Shown: positions 8,415 to 17,820, counted from the first letter of the stretch. The stretch is 64,000 nt of DNA from Methylobacter sp. (GCA_030684815.1 JAUXXQ010000195.1:1-64000), one strand, 5' to 3'. The notes: generated by a model from the letters alone, not told the origin. Program-made: numbers and translations.

Positions 8415-10394
8415 TCACCGCAACATAATTTGGATTTTTGTTTCAAGTTTGCACGAACCCTCTATTTCGCCCGACCACACCACTACGGTTGTGGGTGATT
8501 TGTTGTCGAAGTTCCGGGAAACCCATCCCAAAGGCGGCTCCTCTTCACCACGTGCCAAGCACGGTAAAAATCTGTTATCTCCCAATGCCAGCGTTGCTTT
8601 GCCCTTTGCCCGTGCAACCTCAACGCCGACGTTCAACAGCGATACCTCAGCCTCTTCATGACAATGCCAATGAATCTCCACCCGATGCCTTTTTTTGCAT
8701 TCCAAGGTATCCAGCACGCTAAGGGTTCCGGCAGCCTTGTCAAAAACGACCTCGCGCCGGTGCCGCAGCGGATCTGCCAGACGCAGATAGCCATCATGGC
8801 TGCCTGCCACCCGTTCCTGAGGCACATCCAGTTCACAGGTTTCAAACTGTGTTGCCGCGTGTTTTACCCACATGAAATTGCCGCCCATCACCGATTGGTC
8901 AAGCCCATCCACGCAAACCGTGTTATGGGCGCGGGTTGAGCGGAAATAGTCGCGCCATTGTTTGCCGGTATGGTAGGCATAGGTGCCGGGATCGATTAAC
9001 AGCTCTTCACCCGCAACCGAAAGGGTAAAAGCCAATGCATCGGCATGGCCGTGGGCCGCAATCGAGAGGTAGCCCAATGGCGCACAATCCATGACCACAC
9101 GGATTTCTTCCGGCAAGCCGAAATGGTCGCCAAGCACAGCGTATCCGCCCTGCGGGAAATACCGGCGCGGGCTTTCAACGGCCGGGGCAATTAAGGCATC
9201 AAACCGCCTGGCCGCCTCATTGCCCAATAACCAACGGCTTTTATCATCGAACCGCCCCGCTTTGGCCTTAAAATCCTCGCGGCTGAATAAGGCCGCGCCT
9301 GTCGCCAGTAATGATTGGTAAGCATTAAATTCCGGTTCCCGGCTAAAACGCACCATGACCGCATCATCCGAATCGCCGATCATTGGCATGTTTCCGCCTG
9401 CATCCATCAGACCGGCAATAAATTCCAACATTACCTCCAGGCGTTGCCAAAATGCTTGGTCAAACTCGATGCCATTGGCGCGGCACAGCAAACCGCTCAA
9501 CAGCATCATGTCCGCCACTTCGTGTTGATACCATAACGCCTGTTCGCGGTTCACACCGTCGATAAAATTCTGTTTCAGTGCTTCGTTTTCAAATTCCTGT
9601 TGTGCCCGTTGTCGCCAGCCTGCACTTTCCGGCCATAAGGGCCAGGCCAGCGCACCCGTCAGCAAGCCCATGTATTCGCCCAGCAAATGATTGTTGGCGG
9701 AGGAAAACCGGGATAAGTGACCGGCAATGAAATGGCAGTGCCGGTAAATCATTTCCAGCCAACGGTGCTTGAAGGCCTGTCCGGCATCGCCTTCAAACAG
9801 GGCCGAAGCGTCGCCACCCAGCAAATGCCAGGCGAAAGACCAATTCACCAGCCTTACCGCATGTTCCAGGGAGCTGATCCAATTGGCGCCTAACGGATAA
9901 GGGCATTGTTCAAACCACGAATCCAGCAATAGCCGGCTCCCTTCGCTGTATTTCGCTTCTCCAGTCAGATGCCAGGCTTGTGCCAGCGTCACCAGTTCGT
10001 TATGCCGGTTGGGCTCCCATAAATACTTGATGTCGCCGACGGTCTGTTCATCCCGGTAGTCCAGCGTTTTGCCGAAACTCAGCGGGGCTTGGATGCCTGT
10101 TTTGGGGTCATGGTTCCACTGTGGCGGAAAGCCCAATTCAACATTGTGCAGGGCGAACACATCGTAGCGGCCGGCCAACACCCGGTCTGCCGCTTCACGG
10201 TACAAAGCCGTATCAAAGTCATGTGCGGGTTCGTTTAGCCACGGCCTTCCCGTTTCACCAACAGGCAGTGTCGGCTGTGCCAAACCGATGCCGTGTTTTT
10301 CTTTTTGCGCCTGTATATCCTGCCGCACGCGATAAAGGATTTCCGCTAAGCCCATGGTGCGCAGCCGGTTTATCTTCCATAGCAGGTTGCTCAT
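8415..10394 (-). CDS. Heparinase II/III-family protein (alginate-lyase-like)
   Basis: A 659-residue protein with an N-terminal alpha/alpha-toroid (heparinase II/III N-type; NWISSLEHAVRLVNWSFAW near residues 190-210) and a C-terminal heparinase II/III domain. The motifs AHGHADALAFTL, LLIDPGTYAYHTG and RDYFRSTRAHNTVCVDG are typical of the family, including the conserved His and Tyr used for beta-elimination of uronic-acid polymers. No signal peptide is evident. The ATG at 10394 overlaps the upstream stop as ATGA, which fixes the start and indicates coupling. Such proteins are common in exopolysaccharide loci. Cutting a mannuronate-containing chain would fit AlgD, but the substrate is inferred. 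Confidence 0.8.
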   Translation of the reverse strand: MSNLLWKINRLRTMGLAEILYRVRQDIQAQKEKHGIGLAQPTLPVGETGRPWLNEPAHDFDTALYREAADRVLAGRYDVFALHNVELGFPPQWNHDPKTGIQAPLSFGKTLDYRDEQTVGDIKYLWEPNRHNELVTLAQAWHLTGEAKYSEGSRLLLDSWFEQCPYPLGANWISSLEHAVRLVNWSFAWHLLGGDASALFEGDAGQAFKHRWLEMIYRHCHFIAGHLSRFSSANNHLLGEYMGLLTGALAWPLWPESAGWRQRAQQEFENEALKQNFIDGVNREQALWYQHEVADMMLLSGLLCRANGIEFDQAFWQRLEVMLEFIAGLMDAGGNMPMIGDSDDAVMVRFSREPEFNAYQSLLATGAALFSREDFKAKAGRFDDKSRWLLGNEAARRFDALIAPAVESPRRYFPQGGYAVLGDHFGLPEEIRVVMDCAPLGYLSIAAHGHADALAFTLSVAGEELLIDPGTYAYHTGKQWRDYFRSTRAHNTVCVDGLDQSVMGGNFMWVKHAATQFETCELDVPQERVAGSHDGYLRLADPLRHRREVVFDKAAGTLSVLDTLECKKRHRVEIHWHCHEEAEVSLLNVGVEVARAKGKATLALGDNRFLPCLARGEEEPPLGWVSRNFDNKSPTTVVVWSGEIEGSCKLETKIQIMLR

Positions 10395-10771
10395 CTCCGT
10401 CGCTCCCATTTGTCCTGCAGCCATGGCAAAATCAGCCACAGGGTTGTCATGATCGCCATCACATCAACCGTAAAATCTCCGATACTTGCCGAACGCCCCG
10501 GTAAAAACAGTTGCCTCATTTCATCGAAGGCCGCGAAAGCAAGCATCAAAAAAAGCACGGGATAGCGCCGTTTGACACCCACCGACAATCCGAAACTCAA
10601 GGTGAGGCTGACAAAAATCAAGCTATGCGCCACCTTGTCCCAAGGTTCATGCACCAGCCCCACGGCTTCCGGTTGACCATTGAACCAGGTCAGCAAAGTC
10701 ATCAGCGAGATGCCGAGTATCAACCACGGCCAGGCTATCTGATTGTTTTCGTTTCTCTTTTCGGTAATCAA
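10391..10771 (-). CDS. VanZ-like membrane protein
   Basis: A small membrane protein with several transmembrane helices. The VanZ-type signatures are DKVAHSLIF and DEMRQLFLPGRSASIGDFTVD. VanZ-like proteins are frequent in polysaccharide clusters and their biochemical role is unsettled. The longest frame begins at GTG 10852, but a good ribosome site (AGGAGG, complement of 10776-10781) sits 4 bases before a TTG at 10771, giving 126 residues, the usual length. Its stop overlaps the heparinase-like ATG (ATGA). Confidence 0.7.
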   Translation of the reverse strand: MITEKRNENNQIAWPWLILGISLMTLLTWFNGQPEAVGLVHEPWDKVAHSLIFVSLTLSFGLSVGVKRRYPVLFLMLAFAAFDEMRQLFLPGRSASIGDFTVDVMAIMTTLWLILPWLQDKWERRR

Positions 10772-10902
10772 AATGCCTCCTAAGTTAAAAATGCCCTGAA
10801 ATAGGTGCAAGATTCGAGACGTCCGGTGTACAGCCCGTTTTTTATGAAACACTACTCTTATGTCAATATCTTCGGATACTACATAAGTTATCTATAAGCT
10901 CT

Positions 10903-11646
10903 TCACTGAGTCTCGCCCTGCGCTTTAATAGCAATTAAAGATTTCCGGAACCCAAGTTGTTTTTCCCATAAAATCTGGGCATCGGAAAAATAACTTCGCA
11001 TCTCACTTTCTGTTGGAAGATAAAAATCAGGAATTGTTTGTTTAATCCAGAACTTGTTAGCAAATCTTATAAAGTTAATCTGTAAACTACGGGGCAATTG
11101 AGCAATAAAGGGTAGCCATGTATGTGTTTCAATAGGAAAATCACGATAAGGCACCTGTATGTAATAAGCCTTTCCCAGCCTTCTTATTTCGTCAGCAAAG
11201 TCTTTCTGGTGCGCTATAGACATTTCCCTGAAAATAGTTCCGGAGCGAATATCCCACATTTGGGATTTCGGCACCGTGACATGTTCAAGTACAGATGAGC
11301 AAAACACCACATCAAAATATCCACTTGGATATGGCAACATCCCGTCTTCAGGAATAAGAACCGGTATGAAACCATGACGCTCGTGAGCTAACTCGATGGC
11401 CTGTTCATCAATGTCAGCAACAAAGACGTTACTTCGCTCAATAGACGTGTCCTGAATTAATGCGTTTACATGGCTGCCGTCCCACCCACCAAGATCTAGT
11501 AGCCTTGTTTCCGGGTCAAGCGGAAAATGTTGTTTAAATAGTTGTATTCTTTTGTACCTTGATTTCTCTCTCATTGAGGCTATAACCTCAGATAATCCAA
11601 GGCTCCTCCTTTCGATAAGCGCACTGGATTTTCTCTTGCTCTTCAT
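10903..11646 (-). CDS. SAM-dependent methyltransferase (class I)
   Basis: A 247-residue protein with a class I methyltransferase core: motif I is LLDLGGWDGSHVNAL, the acidic ribose-binding end of strand 2 is VFVADID, and FDVVFCSSVLEHV is motif IV. It might methylate a sugar of the repeat unit or lipid carrier; the substrate is unknown. Start ATG has GGGGAG close upstream. The gene looks more AT-rich than its neighbours, which may indicate separate acquisition. It lies between asnB and the VanZ-like gene. Confidence 0.75.
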   Translation of the reverse strand: MKSKRKSSALIERRSLGLSEVIASMREKSRYKRIQLFKQHFPLDPETRLLDLGGWDGSHVNALIQDTSIERSNVFVADIDEQAIELAHERHGFIPVLIPEDGMLPYPSGYFDVVFCSSVLEHVTVPKSQMWDIRSGTIFREMSIAHQKDFADEIRRLGKAYYIQVPYRDFPIETHTWLPFIAQLPRSLQINFIRFANKFWIKQTIPDFYLPTESEMRSYFSDAQILWEKQLGFRKSLIAIKAQGETQ

Positions 11647-11656
11647 CTCATCTCCC

Positions 11657-13525
11657 CTAAAAATAACACCGGTGCCACACTTCCAAATTCAATAGACACC
11701 ACAGTACTTTCTCATGATTTTTATGCCCTTTTGTATGCTCTTCCAGCAGCTTTAGCAGGGCAGGGCGATGGTAATAAACCGCCGTGTGCGATTCCGGGGC
11801 AGCCAAATGATCGTATAGGTAATCCCGCATCCCGACGCGAAACCACTGGTTTACCGGCACCCGGAACCCGACTTTGGGCCGTTTCAGTATTTCAGCGGGC
11901 AACAGGCGTTTCATTGCTTCCCGCAGTATCCATTTACTTGTCTTGCCGCGTAACCGGTAGGTATCCGGCAAACCGGACACCAGAGCCGCCAATTCGTGAT
12001 CCATAAAGGGCATGCGGGCTTCCAGCGAGGCCGCCATCGTCATGCGGTCGCCACGTTCCAACAGGTTGTCCGGTAACCAGCTGGTTTGGTCGAAGTAAAG
12101 GATACGGCGCAGCGGCGAATTGTCGGCGGTGGTGTCGAACTGCACACCATCGGCTGTATTCGTTGTCGGTAAAAACGCCGCCAAGTGTTTTCGTTCCTGA
12201 GGGGAAAGGGCGCCGAACCAACGCGGCATCCGCTCTTCGAAACAATCCAGCCCCAGATTGACGAGAGCCGTCCTGGCGCGGCTAAAACGGTACGGCAGCG
12301 CTGCGGTTAATGGCTCGATTAATCCATGGCGTATGATCTTGGGCAACAGCTGATAGGGCTGTGCGTAATGCTCGAAAATATGTTTCGGGTAGCCCCCCAG
12401 AAATTCATCCGACCCTTCACCGGTGAGCACCATCTTCACCGTTTTGCGCGCTTCTTGTGCCAGTAAATAAATCGGGATATCGGAAGGTTCCGCGACCGGG
12501 GCATCCCGGAAACGTACCAACGCGGCTAAATGCTGCATCAGATGTTGTTGCGAAACTGTCAACTCGTGATGGTCGGTTTTAAACTGTTCGGCAATAGTCC
12601 TGGCATAACCCAGTTCGCTATAAGCCGATTCGGAAAAACCCACGGAAAAGGTTTTTACAGGCGTCGATGAATGGCGCGACATCAGCCCCACTATTGCCGA
12701 TGAATCGATGCCGCCGGACAGAAATGCGCCAAAAGGCACATCCGAAACCATCCTGATCGACACCGATTCATCGAGCTTTTCCAGAAACGCGCCAACCGGA
12801 TCGCTTGGCATTGCCGTTTCCTGAAACGGCAGTTGGTCTGGCGGCTGGTAATAACGTCTTTCTATCATTGTGCCTTTTTCCCATACCGCCAAACTGCCGG
12901 GCATCAATTTCCTGATGCCTGAAAACAAGGTGGCGGGCGCGGGTACATAGCGATAGGCCAGATAATCCCATACCGCTGTCATATCCACGTGCGCCGATTG
13001 TCCCGGAAAAGCAAGCAGTGACTTAATTTCCGAAGCGAACAGCAGGTTGCCGTCCGATTCCGTCAGAAACAGGGGTTTCTTGCCAAAGCGGTCGCGAGCC
13101 AGTAATAGGCGCTGCTTCGGCGCATCCCAGATAGCGAAGGCGAACATGCCGCGAAAGCGCATCACGCAATCGTCACCCCATTGTTCGTAGGCATGGACAA
13201 TGGTTTCGGTATCGGAATGGGTGGCGAAACGATGCCCATTCGCCTCCAGTTCAGTGCGCAAAGCCTGGAAGTTATAAACTTCGCCGTTGAAGACAATTTG
13301 AACCGAACCGTCCTCATTGCCTAATGGCTGATGACCGGCGGCAAGGTCGATGATGGACAGCCGACGGTGCGCCAATCCGACCCGATGTGTGCCTGCCCGG
13401 GTGGCGGTTTCGAAAAAACCCTCGTCATCAGGGCCGCGATGAACCATTGCGGCAGCCATGGCACGCAACGCAGTGGCCAGGTCAACATGAGTTTGGGCTG
13501 AAATGTAGCCTGCAATGCCGCACAT
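11657..13525 (-). CDS. asnB: Asparagine synthase-like glutamine amidotransferase
   Basis: A 622-residue AsnB-family enzyme. The N-terminal Ntn glutaminase domain begins with Met-Cys2 (MCGIAGYIS), the Cys being the nucleophile after Met removal. The synthetase domain has the ATP pyrophosphatase loop SGGIDSSA near residue 270 and LTGEGSDEFLGGYPKH after it. It uses glutamine ammonia to amidate a carboxylate. In exopolysaccharide loci, including exosortase/PEP-CTERM ones, such enzymes are thought to amidate a uronic acid or a polymer component rather than to make free asparagine. It is tightly packed with the GT4 gene upstream (2 bases) and the methyltransferase downstream (10 bases). Confidence 0.85.
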   Translation of the reverse strand: MCGIAGYISAQTHVDLATALRAMAAAMVHRGPDDEGFFETATRAGTHRVGLAHRRLSIIDLAAGHQPLGNEDGSVQIVFNGEVYNFQALRTELEANGHRFATHSDTETIVHAYEQWGDDCVMRFRGMFAFAIWDAPKQRLLLARDRFGKKPLFLTESDGNLLFASEIKSLLAFPGQSAHVDMTAVWDYLAYRYVPAPATLFSGIRKLMPGSLAVWEKGTMIERRYYQPPDQLPFQETAMPSDPVGAFLEKLDESVSIRMVSDVPFGAFLSGGIDSSAIVGLMSRHSSTPVKTFSVGFSESAYSELGYARTIAEQFKTDHHELTVSQQHLMQHLAALVRFRDAPVAEPSDIPIYLLAQEARKTVKMVLTGEGSDEFLGGYPKHIFEHYAQPYQLLPKIIRHGLIEPLTAALPYRFSRARTALVNLGLDCFEERMPRWFGALSPQERKHLAAFLPTTNTADGVQFDTTADNSPLRRILYFDQTSWLPDNLLERGDRMTMAASLEARMPFMDHELAALVSGLPDTYRLRGKTSKWILREAMKRLLPAEILKRPKVGFRVPVNQWFRVGMRDYLYDHLAAPESHTAVYYHRPALLKLLEEHTKGHKNHEKVLWCLLNLEVWHRCYF

Positions 13526-13527
13526 AA

Positions 13528-14616
13528 TTATCCTTTTGCGCCTAATGATTCGTAGACACGGGCGAAATCATTCGCCAGGCGTTCCACCGTGTAGTGTTCC
13601 AACACCCGTTTTTGTCCGGCCTCGGCCATATCGGCAAGTGTTCTTCTGTCGTCATCCAGTCTGGCAATAGCGCCGGCCAAACCTGCTGCGTCCTGGGCGT
13701 CGACGAACAGCCCATGCACCCCGTCCTGCATCACATCAGGAATTGCCCCTGTTTTTGTGGTAATGGGTACGGCGCCGGCCGCCATCGCTTCCAATAAAGC
13801 GTAGGGCAATCCTTCCCGATGGTAGGTAGGGAAGGCAAAGATATGACCGGCATGCCATAGACGGTTCTTGTCCGCACCGAACACCGATCCTCTGAAACTC
13901 ACCTGTTTATCCAGGCCCAATTCATGCACTCTGGCCTGGAGGCGTTCTTCGTCCGGGCCGCTGCCGGCTACGGTCAGGTGCAGCTCGCGGCCTTGCCCGG
14001 CCAATAAGGCCAGGGCTTCGACGGTTTCAAAAATACCTTTGTTCGCTACGATCCGTCCAAGATAGACCAAATGAAGGGCCCCGGCTTGTCTGTCGGCGGG
14101 CAGTTCGGTAACGGCGGCATCAATGGCATTGGCAATCACTTCCAGGCGCTGCCCCGGCAAGAAACAACGGTACGCCTTGAGTTCCATCTGGGCCAGCAAT
14201 ACCACGATGTCGGACTGCTTCAACACCCAGCGTAAAAGGCCGGTCAACAACTTGTTATCGGCAAAAAATTCCTCGGGTAATGCACCGCCATGAACCTGGT
14301 ACACCACTTTCCGCTCCAATAGGCGTGCAATCAGCAGGTAAGCAATGTCCCGCCAATAGCTTTTAGGTTCCAGTGAGGTGTTCAAATGCACTATTGCCGG
14401 GCGATGCCGTAGCAGGAGTGCAAGAAATGCCACGGGACTGAACGCGAACCGGACGAGTTTTTGAAGGTTATTTTCCTTGCGCCCTTCGCTACCGACCTGG
14501 AAATGAAATAACTTGAACCGGCCACTCAGTTCCGAACCGAACAACTGATTCAGGTGGGTGCTCACACCACTGACTGCGTTCATCGCCGTACCCAGTAATA
14601 ATACTTTTTGTCTCAT
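13528..14616 (-). CDS. GT4-family glycosyltransferase
   Basis: A GT-B glycosyltransferase of about 362 residues. Visible are VLLLGTAMNAVSGVSTHL at the N-terminus, LHLVYLGRIVANKGIFETVE at the donor domain start, and EGLPYALLEAMAAGAVPI, the E-x7-E donor motif. It should transfer a sugar to the growing repeat unit at the inner membrane. ATG 14616 is chosen because the Rossmann strand starts there; the longer frame to 14679 has an unrelated N-terminus and no ribosome site. It is the first gene of the leftward group asnB, methyltransferase, VanZ and heparinase. Confidence 0.85.
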   Translation of the reverse strand: MRQKVLLLGTAMNAVSGVSTHLNQLFGSELSGRFKLFHFQVGSEGRKENNLQKLVRFAFSPVAFLALLLRHRPAIVHLNTSLEPKSYWRDIAYLLIARLLERKVVYQVHGGALPEEFFADNKLLTGLLRWVLKQSDIVVLLAQMELKAYRCFLPGQRLEVIANAIDAAVTELPADRQAGALHLVYLGRIVANKGIFETVEALALLAGQGRELHLTVAGSGPDEERLQARVHELGLDKQVSFRGSVFGADKNRLWHAGHIFAFPTYHREGLPYALLEAMAAGAVPITTKTGAIPDVMQDGVHGLFVDAQDAAGLAGAIARLDDDRRTLADMAEAGQKRVLEHYTVERLANDFARVYESLGAKG

Positions 14617-15109
14617 TCGCGTGTGATCCTGAAATGGTTGCAATTCATCAATCGCTTGAGGATAGATCCCGGCATACATGTAAATTTGCCTGTGTGCGTT
14701 ATTTAATTTTTATTCCCAGTCACCCGCTCCTATGGTTTTCGGGTTGGCCAACCGTCTAGCGCTTTAGGTTGGCCGCCGCGCATATAGTTAAGGCTGATTA
14801 ATCCGACCGCGAAAAGTTCAATTTTTTTGTCCGCTAAGGGATGGCCACGCCCATTGTGATTTCCCTGGCGTCGACTTATCCGGCAATGGCGTGTTTTTTA
14901 TTATTGAAATAGATCCCCTTAATAAATTGCCAGGTATTGAAAAAGTGTCTTTAGGATAGGGCGTTTAAGTTTCCCGATCAATAAGTACCATTACCTAGCA
15001 GATAGGTTAAGTTATAGGGGTGTTAACTTTTTTTTTAGGGATGTTGCAGTATGGAAAAATTATTCGTTCATTACTTGCGATAAAAGGGCGATACCGTCAT
15101 GTTCGGCGC
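14617..15109. other. 490-base gap without a gene
   Basis: No convincing coding frame is present. A perfect 12-base palindrome GGTTGGCCAACC lies at 14742-14753 and its half GGTTGGCC recurs at 14767-14774. The right half is AT-rich. This is the probable promoter region for the leftward gene group that starts with the GT4 gene at 14616 and may be the border between two transcription units. I could not identify a clear sigma-70 promoter. Confidence 0.4.
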
Positions 15110-16561
15110 TTACTCGTTACGGCCATAGTTATCTTGATAACGGACAATGTCATCCTCGCTTAAATAAGCGCCAGACTGGACTTCAATCATTTCCAGCGTG
15201 AGTTTGCCCGGATTTTCCAGCCGATGAATCGTGCCTAATGGAATAAAAGTCGACTGGTTTTCGCTGACAAGAAAAACCTCTTCGCCGCGTGTTACGCGTG
15301 CCGTACCGCGCACCACAACCCAATGTTCGGCCCGGTGATGATGCCGTTGCAGTGAGAGTGAAGCGCCGGGGTTCACCATAATGCGTTTAACCTGGAAGCG
15401 GTCGCCGTCATCAATGCAGTCATACCAGCCCCAGGGGCGATTAATTTTGCGGTGTGCGTTTGTTTCGGTGCGCCCGGCCGCTTTAATTTGCAGAACGACT
15501 TCCTTGATTTTTTGGATATGGGCTTTGTCGGCAACCAGGATGGCGTCAGGTGTTTCCACGATAATCATATTGCTCAAACCAACACAGGTGACCAGGCGCT
15601 TGGTGCTTAACATCAGCGTGTCGTGGGTATCAACGGCGATGACATCGCCCATCAAGACATTGCCCTGCGGATCTTTTTCGCCAATTTCCCAAAGGGCATT
15701 CCACGCCCCTACGTCAGACCAATTGGCGGCAAGCGGCACGACTACCACATCGCAACTGTCCGACTGTGCCGATGCCAGTTTTTCTATCACTGCATAATCT
15801 ATCGACTCGGCTGAACAAGCGATAAAATGATGCGGGTCGGGGCGGATAAAGTCATTATCCTGGGTGCGATGGTTAAATGCCCGCAGGGTGGATGCGGCAA
15901 TGTCCGATCGGCATTGCTGGATTTTATTGAGCCATACCGAAGCCTTTATGGCAAAAATCCCACCGTTCCATAGAAAGTCGCCGCTGGCCAGGTATTGCTC
16001 GGCAGTGGCTTGATTGGGCTTTTCAACAAACTGTGCAACTTGAAAGGCCTGGTTGTTCACGCGTTGGCCAAGGCGGATATAGCCATAGCCGGTTTCGGGT
16101 GTTGTCGGCTGGATGCCGAAGGTCACCAGTTTGTCGGTATCGGCCAATTCAAGGCCTTGGCGAACCGCGCTCCGAAAGGTGGGTTCATCTTGAATGATAT
16201 GGTCGGCAGGCATCACGACCATAATCGCATCGGGGTCATCCACCTGCGCCGCTAAGGCGGCGAGCGTGAGCGCCGGAGCCGTGTTACGGCCGCAGGGTTC
16301 CAATATCAGCGGGAAATTTTCGATGCCAATTTGGCGCATTTGCTCGGCCAGCAGAAAGCGGTACTCCTCACCGCCGACCAGAATAGGCGGCAATAGCGTT
16401 TCGCCGTCCATTAAAATCAGGCCATTAAGCCGTAAGGCCGTTGTCTGCAGCATGGAGTATTCGCCAAATAGTTTCAACAGCTGCTTGGGATAGTGTTCGC
16501 GTGACAGGGGCCAAAGGCGGGTGCCGGAGCCGCCTGAGAGAATAACCGGGATAATGTTCAT
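15110..16561 (-). CDS. algA: Mannose-1-phosphate guanylyltransferase / mannose-6-phosphate isomerase
   Basis: A bifunctional type II enzyme (also called ManC or XanB) of 483 residues. The N-terminal pyrophosphorylase has GGSGTRLWPLSREHYPKQ at residues 10-27 and the FVEKP segment. The C-terminal cupin isomerase has RPWGWYDCIDDGDRFQVK, QRHHHRAEHWVVVRGTA and the ending RYQDNYGR. It makes GDP-mannose from fructose 6-phosphate-derived mannose phosphates, which AlgD at 5866 can oxidise. No separate phosphomannomutase is in the window. It lies downstream of the GT2 gene on the same strand, 85 bases away. Confidence 0.92.
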   Translation of the reverse strand: MNIIPVILSGGSGTRLWPLSREHYPKQLLKLFGEYSMLQTTALRLNGLILMDGETLLPPILVGGEEYRFLLAEQMRQIGIENFPLILEPCGRNTAPALTLAALAAQVDDPDAIMVVMPADHIIQDEPTFRSAVRQGLELADTDKLVTFGIQPTTPETGYGYIRLGQRVNNQAFQVAQFVEKPNQATAEQYLASGDFLWNGGIFAIKASVWLNKIQQCRSDIAASTLRAFNHRTQDNDFIRPDPHHFIACSAESIDYAVIEKLASAQSDSCDVVVVPLAANWSDVGAWNALWEIGEKDPQGNVLMGDVIAVDTHDTLMLSTKRLVTCVGLSNMIIVETPDAILVADKAHIQKIKEVVLQIKAAGRTETNAHRKINRPWGWYDCIDDGDRFQVKRIMVNPGASLSLQRHHHRAEHWVVVRGTARVTRGEEVFLVSENQSTFIPLGTIHRLENPGKLTLEMIEVQSGAYLSEDDIVRYQDNYGRNE

Positions 16562-16600
16562 CTGTGTTCTCCTTAATGTATCGTTAAATCACGGGTCGGG

Positions 16601-16649
16601 TAATGGGGGGCGGCAGACAGGCTGCTTGGGTGACCCCCATCCCCCATTA
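16601..16649. repeat. Inverted repeat spanning the end of the GT2 gene
   Basis: TAATGGGGG (16601-16609) pairs with CCCCCATTA (16641-16649), with a 31-base loop. It overlaps the GT2 stop and the gap before algA. It could attenuate transcription into algA. There is no T-run, so this is tentative. Confidence 0.3.
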
Positions 16650-17654
16650 TTGAATTTCATTTGCAGAAATGAGCCTGCGAGGGTCTGTGGTTTTGTTAAG
16701 GAATCCGGGGACGGCGGCAATAAAATATAAATGCCAGGCGGCAATGGCGAGTGCCGCATCGGCTGCGTCACGTTTTTTCTTCCATAACAATAGAAATGCC
16801 GCCCCCCAAAGTAATGGCATTGATATGAGCAAGGCTGTGTGTGGCCCAACGCCGGTACGGGTCTGCAATCCTGACAAGAAAATGGCCATAAGATAAAGTG
16901 CCGGTGCGGCAAAAACGAACCAGGCATGGCGAATGCTTGCCCACCACCAAGGCCTCCCCAGGGCCTGGCGCAGGAATACCCCATACGCCTGCATACGTCC
17001 GTTGCGCCATAGGCGGCGCATCATCTCAAGTGACGATTCATTATGGCCGGTGTGCCGGGCGGCCGGTACAGGTAGCCGTACCAGACGCCATCCGGCCGTT
17101 AACAAACGCATGCCTAAATCGACTTCTTCGCAGGCTTTTAGTCCGCGATTAGCCAAATAATCGACGGAAGCTATCGCGTCGCGCCGGAACAATCCCCCGC
17201 CGCCTAAGTGATCAACAAATACGGCACTGTTGATGGCGGCGTAGTGCTCGGTGCGGCGTTTGTCCGCAGGGGTGATTTTTTGGGTGTCGATAATCAGTCC
17301 GCCGACACCTGCAACGGACGGGTTGGCTTCCAGATAGTCAAGCGCATGTGCGATAAAGCCCGGCTGCAATTCCATGTCGGCATCAAGCAGATACAGATAT
17401 TCGCCTCGCGCATACTGGTAACCTAACTGGGTAGCCGCGCCGCAATTACAGTCGCCGACATCCTCGAACTGTACAATACGAATGGGAAAATTGCGTGCAA
17501 TTGCCACGGTACGGTCTGTGGATAATGAGTCAACAAGGATAACCTCTCCCGCTAATGACTTTATTTCACCTAGGGCTGCTGTCAGGCAACGCGCAATCTT
17601 TTCTTCTTCATTAAGCGCCTTGATCAGGATACTGACACGGACAGTGGCGGTCAT
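16647..17654 (-). CDS. Family 2 glycosyltransferase with C-terminal membrane helices
   Basis: A GT-A fold enzyme of about 335 residues. It has VSILIKALNEEEKIARCL at the N-terminus, VDSLSTDRT, and LDADMELQPGF carrying the D-x-D metal site. The C-terminal third has two to three transmembrane segments. It would add a sugar to the lipid-linked unit. ATG 17654 is preferred (GGGGGC upstream; the family core starts there) over TTG 17723. Only one base separates this ATG from the stop of a small upstream frame that begins inside the hexamer repeat. Confidence 0.85.
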   Translation of the reverse strand: MTATVRVSILIKALNEEEKIARCLTAALGEIKSLAGEVILVDSLSTDRTVAIARNFPIRIVQFEDVGDCNCGAATQLGYQYARGEYLYLLDADMELQPGFIAHALDYLEANPSVAGVGGLIIDTQKITPADKRRTEHYAAINSAVFVDHLGGGGLFRRDAIASVDYLANRGLKACEEVDLGMRLLTAGWRLVRLPVPAARHTGHNESSLEMMRRLWRNGRMQAYGVFLRQALGRPWWWASIRHAWFVFAAPALYLMAIFLSGLQTRTGVGPHTALLISMPLLWGAAFLLLWKKKRDAADAALAIAAWHLYFIAAVPGFLNKTTDPRRLISANEIQ

Positions 17655-17655
17655 G

Positions 17656-17820
17656 TCATAGCCCCCGGCCATTAGTGGCAGGCAAGGCTTCAATAAAGAA
17701 AGCGGCCTTATCTTTTTTCTCAAAAAACGGCGGCAGGTGCATAACCATCACCATCACCATCACCATCACCATCACCATCACCATCACCATCACCATCACC
17801 ATCACCATCACCATCACCAT
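17656..17820 (-). CDS. Possible 54-residue Met-Val repeat peptide
   Basis: On the minus strand the hexamer array reads ATGGTG, giving 13 Met-Val pairs and then a 28-residue tail (MHLPPFFEKKDKAAFFIEAL and more) ending at TGA 17658-17656. Its first ATG (17820) overlaps the flippase stop in ATGGTGA. Its stop lies one base before the GT2 ATG (TGACATG). It thus joins the two genes as a possible translation-coupling frame. Its length would change with repeat number while the frame stays open. No homology is recognised, and it may simply be a by-product of the repeat. Confidence 0.35.
   Translation of the reverse strand: MVMVMVMVMVMVMVMVMVMVMVMVMVMHLPPFFEKKDKAAFFIEALPATNGRGL
17745..17820. repeat. 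Hexanucleotide tandem array (CACCAT)n
   Basis: 76 bases of perfect CCATCA/CACCAT units, about 12.7 copies. The array includes the last Trp codon and stop of the flippase gene and lies upstream of the GT2 gene in the same direction. Perfect short tandem arrays change copy number by slippage. A 6-base unit keeps the frame but alters spacing. It is a candidate for variable expression of the downstream genes. Confidence 0.95.

Noticed and set aside
17745-17820. Plus-strand poly-His reading of the CACCAT array
   Set aside because: CACCAT would encode a poly-histidine run, but no open frame with a start and context is present on the plus strand; it is a side effect of the repeat.
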